From assembly GCF_028200735.1 (NCBI RefSeq), contig NZ_JAQKPV010000006.1:1-64000 (forward strand): a stretch of 64,000 bases of DNA, given 5' to 3'. Each line of letters starts with the position of its first letter. Within the stretch, counting starts at the first letter, position 1. Made by a program: the position numbers and the translations under genes. The notes beneath the pieces were generated by a model. It was not told the DNA's origin and did no database searches. It was given only the letters and a program-made list of their open reading frames with translations. This stretch comes from Streptomyces sp. ACA25. GTDB lineage: Bacteria > Actinomycetota > Actinomycetes > Streptomycetales > Streptomycetaceae. This document shows, piece after piece, positions 1-9,855 of this stretch.

Positions 1-127
1 CGGGAGTGGTGCGTCCGGTGTGAAGCCCGGGTGCACCTCTCCCGCGGGCCTGCGTGTTCGAAGTCTTTCCAAGCTTGTCAGTCGTGCTGGGGCGGGGCTG
101 GCGTGGTCACTGAGGATGAAGGCATAC

Positions 128-3100
128 ATGAGCGGGACAGGCAGAGCACGGCGAACGACGAGGCGGCTGCGGAGTCAGCTGGCTCTCGGGCTGTCGGCGA
201 TGATGGTGGTCACGCTGCTGCAGACCTCGGCCATGCCGTCGGCGGCGGCGGACAGCGGCCGGCCCGACCGGCCGGACTCCGAGGAGCCGGTCGAAGGGCG
301 GGACGGACTCCAGGTCAAGCAGCGGAACACCGAGAAGGGCAGCCCGCCGGGGGAGCCGCGGGCTGAGTGGCCGGAGCCCGGCACAGCAGAGGTCGCGCTG
401 CCCGCCGCATCGGCGATCACGCTTCCCGCCGCGGCCGGTGATCTGCCCCTCACCCTCACCGGGGACGGCCAGGCCGTGACCGCCGATGTCGCGCTCCTGG
501 ACGAGCAGGCCGGCGCCGCCCTGGGCACGGAAGGCCCGGTCATCACGGTCACTGCCCGGGAGCCGGAGCAGTCCGGAGTGCTCCGGCCGGCTGAGCCGCC
601 CCAGGCCGACGTGGCGCTCAACTATTCGGAGTTCGCTGACTCCTTCGGCGGCAACTACGCCGCACGGCTCACGCTGGTGGAGCTTCCCGCATGCGCACTG
701 GACAGCCCCGAAAAGCCGGAGTGCCAGGAGCGGACCACCATCGCGGCGGAGAACGACACCGAGCGCCAGGTGCTGACGGCGGGCAGCGTGTCCCTCGCTT
801 CCGCCCAGCCCGTGGTGCTGGCGGTCACGACAGGAGCCGAGAGCGAGTCCGGAGACTACAAGGCAACGGACCTGGCACCGTCAGCGACCTGGGACACCGA
901 CCTCAACACCGGTGACTTCACCTGGTCGCACGAGATGTCCGTGCCGGAAGTGCCCGGTGGACTGACGCCGAACGTCGGCCTGTCCTACTCCTCCGGGAGC
1001 ATCGACGGCCGCAGCGGAGGGACCAACAACCAGGGCTCCTGGGCGGGCGACGGGTTCGACCTGTGGCCCGGCTACATCGAGCGAAAGTACAAGCCGTGCG
1101 GATACGACGACGTCGAGAACGACGACGGGCACAAGGTCGGCGACCTGTGCTGGGACTACGACAACGCGTTCCTCTCCTTCAACGGCAGCGCGGGGGAACT
1201 CGTCCCGGCCGGCAGCAACACCTGGAAGCTCGCGAACGATGACGGCACCAAGGTCGAGCTGCTGAAGGACTCGGCACGGGCGAACGGGGACAACGACAAC
1301 GAGTACTGGAGGGTGACCACCTCCGCCGGTGTCCAGTACCACTTCGGCTACCACCGGCTGCCCGGCTGGTCCTCCGGCCGGTCCGTCACCAACTCGACGT
1401 GGACGGTCCCCGTCTTCGGCAACGACTCCGGCGACCCGTGCCACTCGGCCACCCTCAAGGACGCCTGGTGCCAGCAGGCATGGCGCTGGAACCTCGACTA
1501 CGTCGTCGACCCCCGCGGCAACGCCGTCACCTACTACTACAACAAGGAACAGAACTCCTACGGCCGCTTCCTCGACGAGGAGAAGAACACCCGCTACACC
1601 CGTGGCGGCACCCTCGACCGCATCGAGTACGGCCAGCACAAGGACACCCTCTACTCCGGGAACCCCCTGGCCAGGGTGCAGTTCACCAACAGCGACCGCT
1701 GCCTGCCCGGGGGCAGTGCCGACTGCTCGGACATCGAACAGAACGCCCACTACTGGTACGACACACCGTGGGACCTGAACTGCAAGGCCAGTGAGGACTG
1801 CGACTCCGGCCGCTTCTCCCCGACCTTCTGGACCACCAAGCGCCTCACCGAGGTCACCACCCAGATCCGCACCGGCACCACCTGGAAGAAGGTGGACTCC
1901 TGGAAGCTGGCGCACCACTGGGGCACGGCCGACATCGACTACCAGCTGCTGCTCTCCAGCGTCCAGCACACCGGCCACACCGACGCCGCTCCTCTCACCC
2001 TGCCGAAGACCACCTTCGGCTACACCCAGCTCGCCAACCGCATGGACGAGACCGGCGACGGCTATGCCCCGTTCATCAAGGCCCGGCTGTCCTCGGTGGC
2101 GGACGAGGCCGGCGGCCAGATCGACGTCGAGTACTCCGCCCCGGCCTGCAAGCCCTCCAGCCTGCCCACCCCCGAGACCAACACCACCCGCTGCTTCCCG
2201 CAGAACCTGGCCGGCGGACCCGAGCACGACCCGGACATGCAGTGGTTCAACAAGTACGTGGTCACCGCGATGACCGCTACCGACCGCACCGGCGGTGCGC
2301 CGGACGAGGTGACCCGCTACAGCTATCTGGGCGGCGCCGCCTGGCACTATGACGACGGCAGCGGCCTGGTCCCCGAAGAGGAGAAGACCTGGTCCCAGTG
2401 GCGGGGTTACGGCCACGTCCGGGTCCGGACCGGCGGCCAGGGTACGGACGGGATGATCTCCCAGTCCGACTCCTACTTCCTGCGCGGCATGGACGGCGAC
2501 CGCCGCAACGAAAGCGGCGGAAAGAAAACCGTGACCGTCACGCTCGGCGCGGGCGAGGGCGATCCCCTCACTGACCACGCCTCGGCCGCCGGCTTCGCGT
2601 ACAAGACCGTCACCTTCAGCGGTGTCGACGGCAAGGTTCTGGAGAAAACCGTCTCGCGCCCCTGGCACCACGAGACCGCGAAGAAGGTGCGGGACTGGGG
2701 AACGCTCGCCGCCCACTTCACCGGCACCGCCCACACCAAGACCTGGACCTCGCTCGACGACGGCGCCGGCAGCCAGTGGCGCACCAGCGAGCAGTACCTG
2801 TCCTACGACACCGTCGCCGGCCGCCTCACCCGGGTCGACGACCGCGGCGACACCAGCACCACCACGGACGACCGGTGCACCCGCACCACCTACGCCACCA
2901 ACACGGCGAAGAACCTCCTCGACCTGCCGTCCCGCGAGGAAAGCCTCTCCGTCCGCTGCTCCGCCACACCTGACCGCAGCTCGGACGTCATCTCCGACAC
3001 CCGCTACGCCTACGACGGCAAGGCCTACGGCGAGACCCCGGCGTTCGGCTCCGTGACCGGGACGGCGGAGCTGAAGGACCACAACGGCACCACGGCGACC

Positions 3101-6100
3101 TACGTCGAATCCGGCGCCACCCATGACAGCTACGGCAGGCCGCTCACCGCGACCGACCTGGCCGCCGACGTCACGGTCACCGGCAGCGGCACCCCCCAGC
3201 GCACGCCGCGCACTGACGGCCGCACCGCCACCACCGTGTACAGCCCGGCCACCGGCTTCGCCACGAAGGTCACCGAGACCACCCCGCCCGCGAAGACCGG
3301 GGTGGCTTCCTCGGCGATGACCACGGTCACCGACATCGATCCCGCCCGAGGGATGCCGCTGAAGGTCACCGACGCCAACGGCAAGATCACCCACCTGACA
3401 CACGACGCGCTCGGCCGCTCCACGAAGGTGTGGCTGCCGGACCGGTCCACCACGACGCTCCCGAGCTACGAATTCACCTACCGCATCGTCGAGGGGCAGC
3501 CCGTAGCGGTCGGCACGAAGACGATCGGCAACCGGGGCGTCCAGGACACCTCGTACGTCATCTACGACGGATTCCTCCGCGAGCGCCAGACCCAGAACCC
3601 CGGGCCGGACGGCGGCCGCCTGCTCACCGACGCCTTCTACGACGAGCGCGGCCTGACCAGCAAGACCTTCGCCTCCTACTACGTCGCGGGCGCGCCGTCC
3701 GCGTCACTCTTCCTGCCGTCCGACGAATCCACGGTGGAGTCCCAGACCCGTCACACGTACGACGGCGTGGGCCGGGAGACCCAATCCCGCCTGATGGCCG
3801 GTGACGGCGACGGCGGCAAGGTGCTCTCCCTCGCCAGGACCCTGCACGGCGGCGACCGCACCACAGTGATCCCCCCGGTCGGCGGCACGGCCACCACCAC
3901 GCTCAACGACGCCCGGGGGCAGCTGACCGAGCTGCGCCAGCACCACGAACCGACGGCAAGCGCCTCCTACGACACCACGCGGTACGCGTACACCGGTCAC
4001 GGCGAACTCGCGGACGTGACCGACCCGGCCGGCAACCGGTGGACGTACACCTACGACCAGCTCGGCCGCCAGATCTCCAGCACGGACCCGGACGCGGGCA
4101 CCGTCACCCACACCTACGACGACCGTGGCCAGAAGCTCTCCACCACCAACGAGGCAGGCGACACTCTTGCCTACGTCTACGACGGCCTGGGACGGCGCAC
4201 GCAGATCCGTGAGGACGACGACAGCGGGCCGCTGCGCGCGGAATGGGTCTTCGACACGGTCAACGGCGCCAAGGGCAGGCTGGCCAGCTCCACACGCTGG
4301 GAGAACGGCCAGGCCTACACGACGAGGCTGGTGCAGTACGACCAGCTCTACCGGTCCACCCGTTCCGTAGTGATTGTCCCGCAGACCGAGGGGGCCCTCG
4401 CCGGCTCCTACGTGTCGAGCGTCGAGTACGAGGCCTCCGGGCTGACGCGTGGCATGACGCTTCCGGCGGCCGGAAATCTGCCCGGGCAGGGGGTGTCCTT
4501 CGCGTACGAGGACGGCACACGCAGGCAGACGTCCACCACGCTGAGCCAGACAGGTCTGCGTGCCGAGGCCAACTACAGCCTCACCGGGAAGCCGTTGCAG
4601 TTCGAACTCTCCCGGAACAACGGGCCGAAGGTGTGGGCGACCAACACCTACGAGTGGGGCACCCAGCGCCTGAAGACCGCCCGTGTCGACCGTGAGAACC
4701 AGCCGGGCGTCGACCGGCACGAGACCTACGCCTACGACCCCGCCGGCAACGTCCAGTCCATCGCGGACGTCTCCCGCACCGGTACGGACGTGCAGTGCTT
4801 CGGCTACGACTACCTGCGCCGCCTGACCGAGGCGTGGACCCAGGGAGCGCAGGGCTGCGCGGAGGACGGCAGCGCGGCCACGATCGGCGGCCCCGCGCCG
4901 TATCACCACTCCTACACCTACGACGAGGTCGGCAACCGGCTGACCGAAACCCTGCACGAGCAGGACACCACCCGTACCTACGGCTACTCCGAGACCCAGC
5001 CGCACGCGGTCACCGAGGTGGTGCAGGACGCGCCGGGTGTCCGGTCGCTGGAGGAGTACGGCTACGACGCCAACGGCAACACCACGTCACGGCAGCTGGG
5101 CGGTGAGACCCAGACCCTGTCGTGGAACGCGGAAGGCCGTGTCGAGAAGGTCACCGATGCGGACGGCACCACGGCGGAGTACCTGTACGACGCGGACGGA
5201 AATCGGCTGATCGGCCGCACCGCCGCAGAGACCACCCTCTACCTGGGCCACACCGAGGTAACCCTCCCGACCGGCTCGAGCACCGCCGAAGCGACCCGCT
5301 ACCTCGAACTCGGCGGCGGCCACATGGCGGTCGTGACGAACGACGGAACGGCCTCCTTCACGCTGGCCGACCATCACGGCACCGGCCACTTCGCGGTCGA
5401 GGCCGGCACGCAGGCCATCACCCAGCGCCGCACCCTCCCGTTCGGCAGCCTACGCGGGGACGACCCGGGCGAGGACTGGCCGGGAAGCCGGGGATTCGTC
5501 GGCGGTGTCACCGACACCGCTACCGGCCTGACGCACCTGCAGGCGCGCGAGTACGACCCGGCGCTGGGCCGCTTCATCTCCCTCGACCCGATCATGGACC
5601 TGGTCGACCCGCAGCAGATCCACGGCTACACCTACGGCAACAACAACCCCCTGGCATTCAGCGACCCCACGGGCCTCTTTTTCGACCCTTCGAGGTTGGT
5701 TCGTGCTGCGAAGAAGATTGCGCAGACGGTCTCGAGATGGACCAGTGCGAAGAGCAAAGGACTCCGCCGGAACCAGTCGTCCTCCTCTGCTACTCAGGCG
5801 AGTTACACCACCACATCCACAAGTTCAACCCAGCCGGTCAGCCAACCCAATGAGTGCGCCGGTAGCAACAGTCATCACTGCACTACTTTCCGCGAAACGG
5901 GGGAGTATCCACGAAGTGCGATGCACCCGGGTGATACTGCCACGGGATGGGAAGTCTTCAAGTGGGCTTCCTCGCAGGTCTTCGGCTACGAAGATTGGAA
6001 AGGATGCGCGTACGATCACCAATGGGGTAGCTGTGGATGGGCGGCCACCGATATCCCGTTCTTGAAGTGGGGCAAGGCTTTTAAAATTGTCAAGGGGAAG

Positions 6101-6865
6101 AAGGCCACCTCACCATGCCAGAGCTTTCTCCCCGGTACGCATGTCCTGATGGTCGATGGGGAGACGAAGCCCATTGATGACATTGAGATCGGCGACAAGG
6201 TCCTTGCCACGGACCCCACGACAGGGGAGACGACAGCTCGGACTGTAACCGCCGAGATCTTCAGCACTGGCAAGAAGAGCCTCGTGTCGCTCACCGTCGC
6301 TGTGGAGGGTCAGTACGCTCCAGTCGAGCTCGTCGCCACTGACGGTCACCCCTTCTGGGTTCCCGCCCTGGACACATGGGTGGACGCTACTGACCTGCAG
6401 GCTGGAACCTGGCTACAGGCCAGCGACGGTGCCCTGCTCCAGGTCACCGCTGTCCAGCGTTGGGCCGAGACCACCACTGTCTACAACCTCACCGTCGAGG
6501 GCGTCCACACGTACTATGTACTGGCGGGGCACACCCCGGTACTCGTTCATAACTCGGGTGGAACCTGCGGCACAAACCTGACACGGGGTGAAAAGGTTGC
6601 TGCTGCTTCGGGCGTCGATGATCTGTCTCCAGCATTGCGTAAGAACCTCACTGGCTTCATGAAGAAGAGTCCTGGAGATGCCGAGATTCCGCAGATCATT
6701 CGACTCCGTGGAGGCGGTGCGGAATTCAGCTACAAGGTACCCGGAAGGGTTCCCGGGTCGTACGCGGTGTATCGGAAGCGGGTAGACGCCGAAGGAGTCA
6801 CGGAGTTGGCTTACAAGACGACGTTCCTCCCTGATGGCAGAATTGCGCACATCAAGTTCAAGTGA
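128..6865 (+). CDS. Secreted RHS/YD-repeat polymorphic toxin with HINT domain
   Basis: A protein of about 2245 residues. Residues 1-40 form an Arg-rich signal peptide ending near PSAAADS. An SpvB-like N-terminal part is followed by many YD repeats (about 900-1780) and the RHS core box (GRFISLDP near residue 1814, ending NNPLAFSDPTGL). A HINT autoprocessing domain starts at Cys1997 (CQSFLPGTHVLM) and ends with VLVHN (His2141-Asn2142). The last 103 residues or so, ending GRIAHIKFK, are the variable toxin tip, whose family I cannot name. In this family the RHS shell encloses the toxin and HINT releases it. ATG 128 is chosen because GAAGG lies 5 nt upstream; ATG 116 and GTG 20 are in-frame alternatives. 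Base composition drops from about 5690 onward, suggesting an exchanged tip. The immunity candidate overlaps the stop. Confidence 0.93.
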   Translation: MSGTGRARRTTRRLRSQLALGLSAMMVVTLLQTSAMPSAAADSGRPDRPDSEEPVEGRDGLQVKQRNTEKGSPPGEPRAEWPEPGTAEVALPAASAITLPAAAGDLPLTLTGDGQAVTADVALLDEQAGAALGTEGPVITVTAREPEQSGVLRPAEPPQADVALNYSEFADSFGGNYAARLTLVELPACALDSPEKPECQERTTIAAENDTERQVLTAGSVSLASAQPVVLAVTTGAESESGDYKATDLAPSATWDTDLNTGDFTWSHEMSVPEVPGGLTPNVGLSYSSGSIDGRSGGTNNQGSWAGDGFDLWPGYIERKYKPCGYDDVENDDGHKVGDLCWDYDNAFLSFNGSAGELVPAGSNTWKLANDDGTKVELLKDSARANGDNDNEYWRVTTSAGVQYHFGYHRLPGWSSGRSVTNSTWTVPVFGNDSGDPCHSATLKDAWCQQAWRWNLDYVVDPRGNAVTYYYNKEQNSYGRFLDEEKNTRYTRGGTLDRIEYGQHKDTLYSGNPLARVQFTNSDRCLPGGSADCSDIEQNAHYWYDTPWDLNCKASEDCDSGRFSPTFWTTKRLTEVTTQIRTGTTWKKVDSWKLAHHWGTADIDYQLLLSSVQHTGHTDAAPLTLPKTTFGYTQLANRMDETGDGYAPFIKARLSSVADEAGGQIDVEYSAPACKPSSLPTPETNTTRCFPQNLAGGPEHDPDMQWFNKYVVTAMTATDRTGGAPDEVTRYSYLGGAAWHYDDGSGLVPEEEKTWSQWRGYGHVRVRTGGQGTDGMISQSDSYFLRGMDGDRRNESGGKKTVTVTLGAGEGDPLTDHASAAGFAYKTVTFSGVDGKVLEKTVSRPWHHETAKKVRDWGTLAAHFTGTAHTKTWTSLDDGAGSQWRTSEQYLSYDTVAGRLTRVDDRGDTSTTTDDRCTRTTYATNTAKNLLDLPSREESLSVRCSATPDRSSDVISDTRYAYDGKAYGETPAFGSVTGTAELKDHNGTTATYVESGATHDSYGRPLTATDLAADVTVTGSGTPQRTPRTDGRTATTVYSPATGFATKVTETTPPAKTGVASSAMTTVTDIDPARGMPLKVTDANGKITHLTHDALGRSTKVWLPDRSTTTLPSYEFTYRIVEGQPVAVGTKTIGNRGVQDTSYVIYDGFLRERQTQNPGPDGGRLLTDAFYDERGLTSKTFASYYVAGAPSASLFLPSDESTVESQTRHTYDGVGRETQSRLMAGDGDGGKVLSLARTLHGGDRTTVIPPVGGTATTTLNDARGQLTELRQHHEPTASASYDTTRYAYTGHGELADVTDPAGNRWTYTYDQLGRQISSTDPDAGTVTHTYDDRGQKLSTTNEAGDTLAYVYDGLGRRTQIREDDDSGPLRAEWVFDTVNGAKGRLASSTRWENGQAYTTRLVQYDQLYRSTRSVVIVPQTEGALAGSYVSSVEYEASGLTRGMTLPAAGNLPGQGVSFAYEDGTRRQTSTTLSQTGLRAEANYSLTGKPLQFELSRNNGPKVWATNTYEWGTQRLKTARVDRENQPGVDRHETYAYDPAGNVQSIADVSRTGTDVQCFGYDYLRRLTEAWTQGAQGCAEDGSAATIGGPAPYHHSYTYDEVGNRLTETLHEQDTTRTYGYSETQPHAVTEVVQDAPGVRSLEEYGYDANGNTTSRQLGGETQTLSWNAEGRVEKVTDADGTTAEYLYDADGNRLIGRTAAETTLYLGHTEVTLPTGSSTAEATRYLELGGGHMAVVTNDGTASFTLADHHGTGHFAVEAGTQAITQRRTLPFGSLRGDDPGEDWPGSRGFVGGVTDTATGLTHLQAREYDPALGRFISLDPIMDLVDPQQIHGYTYGNNNPLAFSDPTGLFFDPSRLVRAAKKIAQTVSRWTSAKSKGLRRNQSSSSATQASYTTTSTSSTQPVSQPNECAGSNSHHCTTFRETGEYPRSAMHPGDTATGWEVFKWASSQVFGYEDWKGCAYDHQWGSCGWAATDIPFLKWGKAFKIVKGKKATSPCQSFLPGTHVLMVDGETKPIDDIEIGDKVLATDPTTGETTARTVTAEIFSTGKKSLVSLTVAVEGQYAPVELVATDGHPFWVPALDTWVDATDLQAGTWLQASDGALLQVTAVQRWAETTTVYNLTVEGVHTYYVLAGHTPVLVHNSGGTCGTNLTRGEKVAAASGVDDLSPALRKNLTGFMKKSPGDAEIPQIIRLRGGGAEFSYKVPGRVPGSYAVYRKRVDAEGVTELAYKTTFLPDGRIAHIKFK

Positions 6866-7224
6866 GGGTGAGGATCGTGCAGATAGGCGCTTGCCAGGCT
6901 CTGGCCAGCCTGATTCGATGGGAATACCCGTTGGACGGGCTGATCGACGCTGCCAACCGATGCGATCGACTCGAAGGACCTTCCGTACGTCTGGATCGTA
7001 AAGCGGTAGGGCAGGTACTTCAGCGGTGCATTGCCGGAGAAGTTGACGTTCTGCACTTGCCGCGATGGGCAGGGGTAGTTCACATGCTGGAGCGTGTTGA
7101 GATCGATGAAGAGGACGTCGATTTGCTGACTCAATTCCTGTTCGAGGCGTCGAGCCCCGAACTGTTCGAGCCGATCACTGTTGACGTATGTCAGCGATGG
7201 GTCAGTCGAATGGAACGGGTATAG
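6862..7224 (+). CDS. Candidate immunity protein for the RHS toxin
   Basis: A 120-residue soluble acidic protein with no signal peptide. Its GTG overlaps the toxin stop codon by 4 nt (GTGA), so the two genes are translationally coupled. A second in-frame GTG at 6877 follows a GTGAGG ribosome-binding sequence and may be the true start. I do not recognise the family. The immunity role is inferred from position: polymorphic toxin tips are normally followed directly by a small cytoplasmic immunity gene, and this gene shares the lower GC of the toxin tip. A hairpin terminator lies just downstream, so the two genes probably end one transcript. Confidence 0.8.
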   Translation: MRVRIVQIGACQALASLIRWEYPLDGLIDAANRCDRLEGPSVRLDRKAVGQVLQRCIAGEVDVLHLPRWAGVVHMLERVEIDEEDVDLLTQFLFEASSPELFEPITVDVCQRWVSRMERV

Positions 7225-7248
7225 CACTCTGCTTACGCAAGAGCCTGG

Positions 7249-7281
7249 AGGCCCGGACGGAGAGGATTTGACCGGGCCTTT
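7249..7281 (+). terminator. Intrinsic terminator after toxin-immunity pair
   Basis: AGGCCCGG (7249-7256) pairs perfectly with CCGGGCCT (7272-7279), followed by a short T run. It lies 25 nt after the immunity gene stop. The rest of 7282-7611 shows no convincing gene; short reading frames there lack ribosome-binding sites and codon bias. Confidence 0.65.
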
Positions 7282-7611
7282 CAGGGCGTTTGACAGCAAC
7301 GACATCGGCAACGAAGCTTGATTCGAACTGGTCGGAGCAATTGATTACGCTTGTAGAGGCCCGCGGGGAGTTTTGTCCCTGAGTAGAGAGCACTGCCATG
7401 AGCATGATGGCCGTCCGCTCTTCGTTGTCCTTCGCTGTTCGGGAGAAGATCTCCCGTGGTCCGGTTGTTTGGAGCAGCGGGGGATCGCCGCCGTGGCGGC
7501 CGGTGCACGTCGCCGGTCAGCCAGGACATCAGTCGCCACGGCTGCCGGGATTACTACCGAGCAGCGTTCGCCGACTCCTGCGCCGCAGAGATTGCCGTTC
7601 GAAGAGCTCGA

Positions 7612-7794
7612 TCAGCTGGGGTCGAGCGTGGTGAGGAAGGTGGTCCAGGTGGTGGGGGTGAGGGTGAGGTGAGAGCTGTCGGGGGTCTTGGAGTCGCGGA
7701 TGTGGATCGTGGTGGGGGTGGTGGCCACCTCGATGCAGTTGTCCCCTGAGCTGCCGCTGTAGCTGCTCTTGCACCAGGTCAGCTGGGTGCTCAT
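7612..7794 (-). CDS. DUF397 protein, copy 1
   Basis: A 60-residue protein with the DUF397 signature: WCKSSYSGSSGDNCIEVA followed by HIRDSKTP and a Thr/Trp-rich end. DUF397 proteins are small actinobacterial partners of HTH-DUF5753 regulators in WhiJ/AbaA-type loci. The start overlaps the stop of the upstream regulator (7791) by 4 nt, so the pair is translationally coupled. It is a close paralogue of the DUF397 gene at 9856-10038 (most substitutions in the last third). The exact role, possibly regulator partner or toxin-like effector, is not settled by sequence. Confidence 0.9.
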   Translation of the reverse strand: MSTQLTWCKSSYSGSSGDNCIEVATTPTTIHIRDSKTPDSSHLTLTPTTWTTFLTTLDPS

Positions 7795-8621
7795 AGCTCT
7801 CCTGCCATGCGCTCGATGAGACGGGACGACTCCTCGACGTTGAGGGCCTGGGAGCGCAGTGTGTCATAGCGCAGGCTGAGAGAGCTGACGTGTTTCCGGT
7901 CAGAAAGAACAACGCCGACGTCCTGGCATTCGAGGTAGCCGAACCACTCGTGCTCACTGTCCTGAAGGAGCGTCATCGGGCCGTCGAGGCCGCAGTGAGC
8001 CCCGACCGAGATCGGCATGACCTGCAGATCCACGTTGCGGGGACGGGTGGCTTCCAGCAGATGCTGCAGCTGTGTCCGGAGGAGGGGAACGCCTCCTACC
8101 GGCTGCAGCAGAGCGGTCTCCGTAATGATGAACGAGGCTTCCAGGACGGGTTTTCGGCTGAGAAGCGCCTGACGCTCGATGCGGGCTTGCACGCGTTGAT
8201 CCACCTCCTCCGGCTCCAGCGTCGGTCGATGAGCGGAGATCAGTGCGTGGGCGTAGGCCTTGGTCTGGAGGAGGCCAGGGATGAGGCGGCATTCGTAGTC
8301 GTAGCGGCGGATGGCGTCTTCTTCGAGTCGGGCGACGTCCTGGAAGTGGGCGGGGAAGCGGGTGCGGGTGAGTTTGCGGGCGGCGACTTCCAGGAGTCCT
8401 CCGCTGTTGAGGACTTCTTCGGCGCCGCGGAGGAACTCGGGTTTGGCGGGGCGTTTGCCGGCTTCGACTTTGCGGACCTGGTCCTCGCCGTAGCCGATGC
8501 GTTCGCCGAGCTGGAACTGGGTGAGGCCGGCGCGTTCGCGGAGGTGTTTGATCTGTGCGCCGAGGGCGCGTTGCCCGTCCGAGGGTTCTGCGGTGTCCCA
8601 GCCGCCCGGTGCGCGTGCCAT
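7791..8621 (-). CDS. WhiJ-like HTH regulator with DUF5753, copy 1
   Basis: A 276-residue protein. An XRE-type helix-turn-helix spans about 18-75 (LGAQIKHLRERAGLTQFQLG, then GYGEDQVRKVEAGKR), followed by the DUF5753 domain (RLIPGLLQTKAYAHALI) to the C-terminus. The family regulates development and secondary metabolism in Streptomyces and is usually paired with a DUF397 protein, as here. The start is ATG 8621, with GAAGAAGG 5 nt upstream; the frame remains open further upstream but without coding character. The N-terminal half and promoter are identical in DNA to the copy at 10035-10865. The central DUF5753 part differs clearly, so the two may sense different partners while binding the same DNA. 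Confidence 0.92.
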   Translation of the reverse strand: MARAPGGWDTAEPSDGQRALGAQIKHLRERAGLTQFQLGERIGYGEDQVRKVEAGKRPAKPEFLRGAEEVLNSGGLLEVAARKLTRTRFPAHFQDVARLEEDAIRRYDYECRLIPGLLQTKAYAHALISAHRPTLEPEEVDQRVQARIERQALLSRKPVLEASFIITETALLQPVGGVPLLRTQLQHLLEATRPRNVDLQVMPISVGAHCGLDGPMTLLQDSEHEWFGYLECQDVGVVLSDRKHVSSLSLRYDTLRSQALNVEESSRLIERMAGEL

Positions 8622-8725
8622 GTGTGCCTTCTTCCCCGATGTCCGTCGTGCGGTGCCCAGCGTGGCGGTTCCGCCCCGCCGGTGTCCACCCTGGGTACCG
8701 GGCCGAGTACGTTCTGTGCCGGTCG
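8235..8725. repeat. Perfect 491-bp direct repeat, copy 1
   Basis: By alignment at an offset of 2244 bp this segment appears identical to 10479-10969. It covers the HTH half of the regulator gene and about 100 bp of its upstream region. The match breaks sharply at both ends, while lower similarity resumes over the gene's 3' end and the DUF397 gene. The pattern suggests recent tandem duplication or gene conversion. Confidence 0.9.
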
Positions 8726-8954
8726 CGGCCCTGCCCCGGACGGCGCAGTCGGTCGCTGGGGTCGCGTGTGAATGAGCGGGCGCAGCAGTGTCAGCGTGGC
8801 TGCGGCAGAGGGCAGACGTGGGGTGCAAGATGAAGTACAAGGTGATCTAGTCGAACGAGAAGTCGAGGCTGCGCCTGACCTGATCGCTGGTGAGGGGGAA
8901 AAGGTACGGGCGCCTGACTTGCACGGAACACTGACAGTGGAGAAGGGTACGGTC

Positions 8955-9557
8955 GTGGTTGATCACTGCGAATATCTGGACATTTATTCCCGCAGTTCTG
9001 TCATCTTCGATCTGGGTGCCAGGTTGCCCAGCCAGGTTTTCAAGGGAGATTTGGGGGACTCGCTATTCTGTGAGTTCGAGGCAGTATTCTTCCCGGAACT
9101 CTGGCCGGCTTTCTGTGAGATGGCTCGATGGCATGGTGACGGGCATGTCGAACTACTGGTCCTTGAACCAGACTGTGACGACTTCTACATTCCCGAACGG
9201 TTGGGATACCCGGCAGTGTCGCTGTCCGTCGAGGCCAGTGTGGATGACTACTGGGCGGCGGTCGGCTTTGAGGCTGAAGGTGACAGTCTGGGGTCGATCG
9301 TGATCTCGGCGAACGTCGTCGCAGTGACCGGACCTTCCGGGAGGTGGGGATGTTGGGGTGAGAGGTGCCCTGAGGTTGGAGTTTTCCGTGGTTTTCCGAA
9401 TCTGGCTGCACGAGATAAATGGCAAGAGCAGTTCGGCCCCTTTCTCGAGGTTTCAGACGCACTGGACTCGTATCTGCAGCTGAGTCTCTCGGATCGTGCT
9501 GTCCCGGCCGAGTATGCGGCAGCGCTGACCGCCAATTATGGACCATCAGGGCGGTAG
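8955..9557 (+). CDS. Hypothetical protein between the two regulator cassettes
   Basis: A soluble, acidic protein of about 200 residues, rich in aromatics (for example FFPELWPAFCEMARWHGDGH). No signal peptide or membrane segment is seen and I do not recognise the family. GTG 8955 is preferred because AGAAGGG lies 7 nt upstream. The frame is open back to 8772, but that stretch lacks coding character. The gene is divergent from regulator copy 1, lies between the two duplicated cassettes, and has lower GC than the core genes. Size, acidity and proximity to an RHS toxin would fit an orphan immunity protein, but that is only inference. Confidence 0.65.
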   Translation: MVDHCEYLDIYSRSSVIFDLGARLPSQVFKGDLGDSLFCEFEAVFFPELWPAFCEMARWHGDGHVELLVLEPDCDDFYIPERLGYPAVSLSVEASVDDYWAAVGFEAEGDSLGSIVISANVVAVTGPSGRWGCWGERCPEVGVFRGFPNLAARDKWQEQFGPFLEVSDALDSYLQLSLSDRAVPAEYAAALTANYGPSGR

Positions 9558-9855
9558 GTGGCCGTATCGCATGAGCATTCCGCAGGACTTTCATCGGAAC
9601 ATATCGTCCGGAATAAGAGACCGGGGCCCTTGTTGAGTCCGCGCTGGGGCCCATGTGCGGAAGCTGACGGTCTTGGTGGTGGAGGCCGAGGCTGTGATCG
9701 ACAGGCGGACCATGCCGCAGGTGGCGGATATAGGCGACTGGCTACGCCAGCGGCCCCTTTTCGGACTGCCAAGCGGGAGCTACCGTCAGGGCGACCCAGG
9801 TTGGGGTGTGCGCTGACTGCGTCGGCTCTCGGCCAGAGCAGCACGTCATGAACAG

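Noticed and set aside
881..3403. Long minus-strand open frame of 840 codons opposite the RHS gene
   Set aside because: Gly/Val/Arg-rich product with no domain, exactly antisense to YD repeats; a typical GC-bias artefact.
7890..8771. Plus-strand frame opposite regulator copy 1 (and the equivalent at 10440-11195)
   Set aside because: Mirror frames of the HTH-DUF5753 genes, preserved only because the DNA is duplicated.
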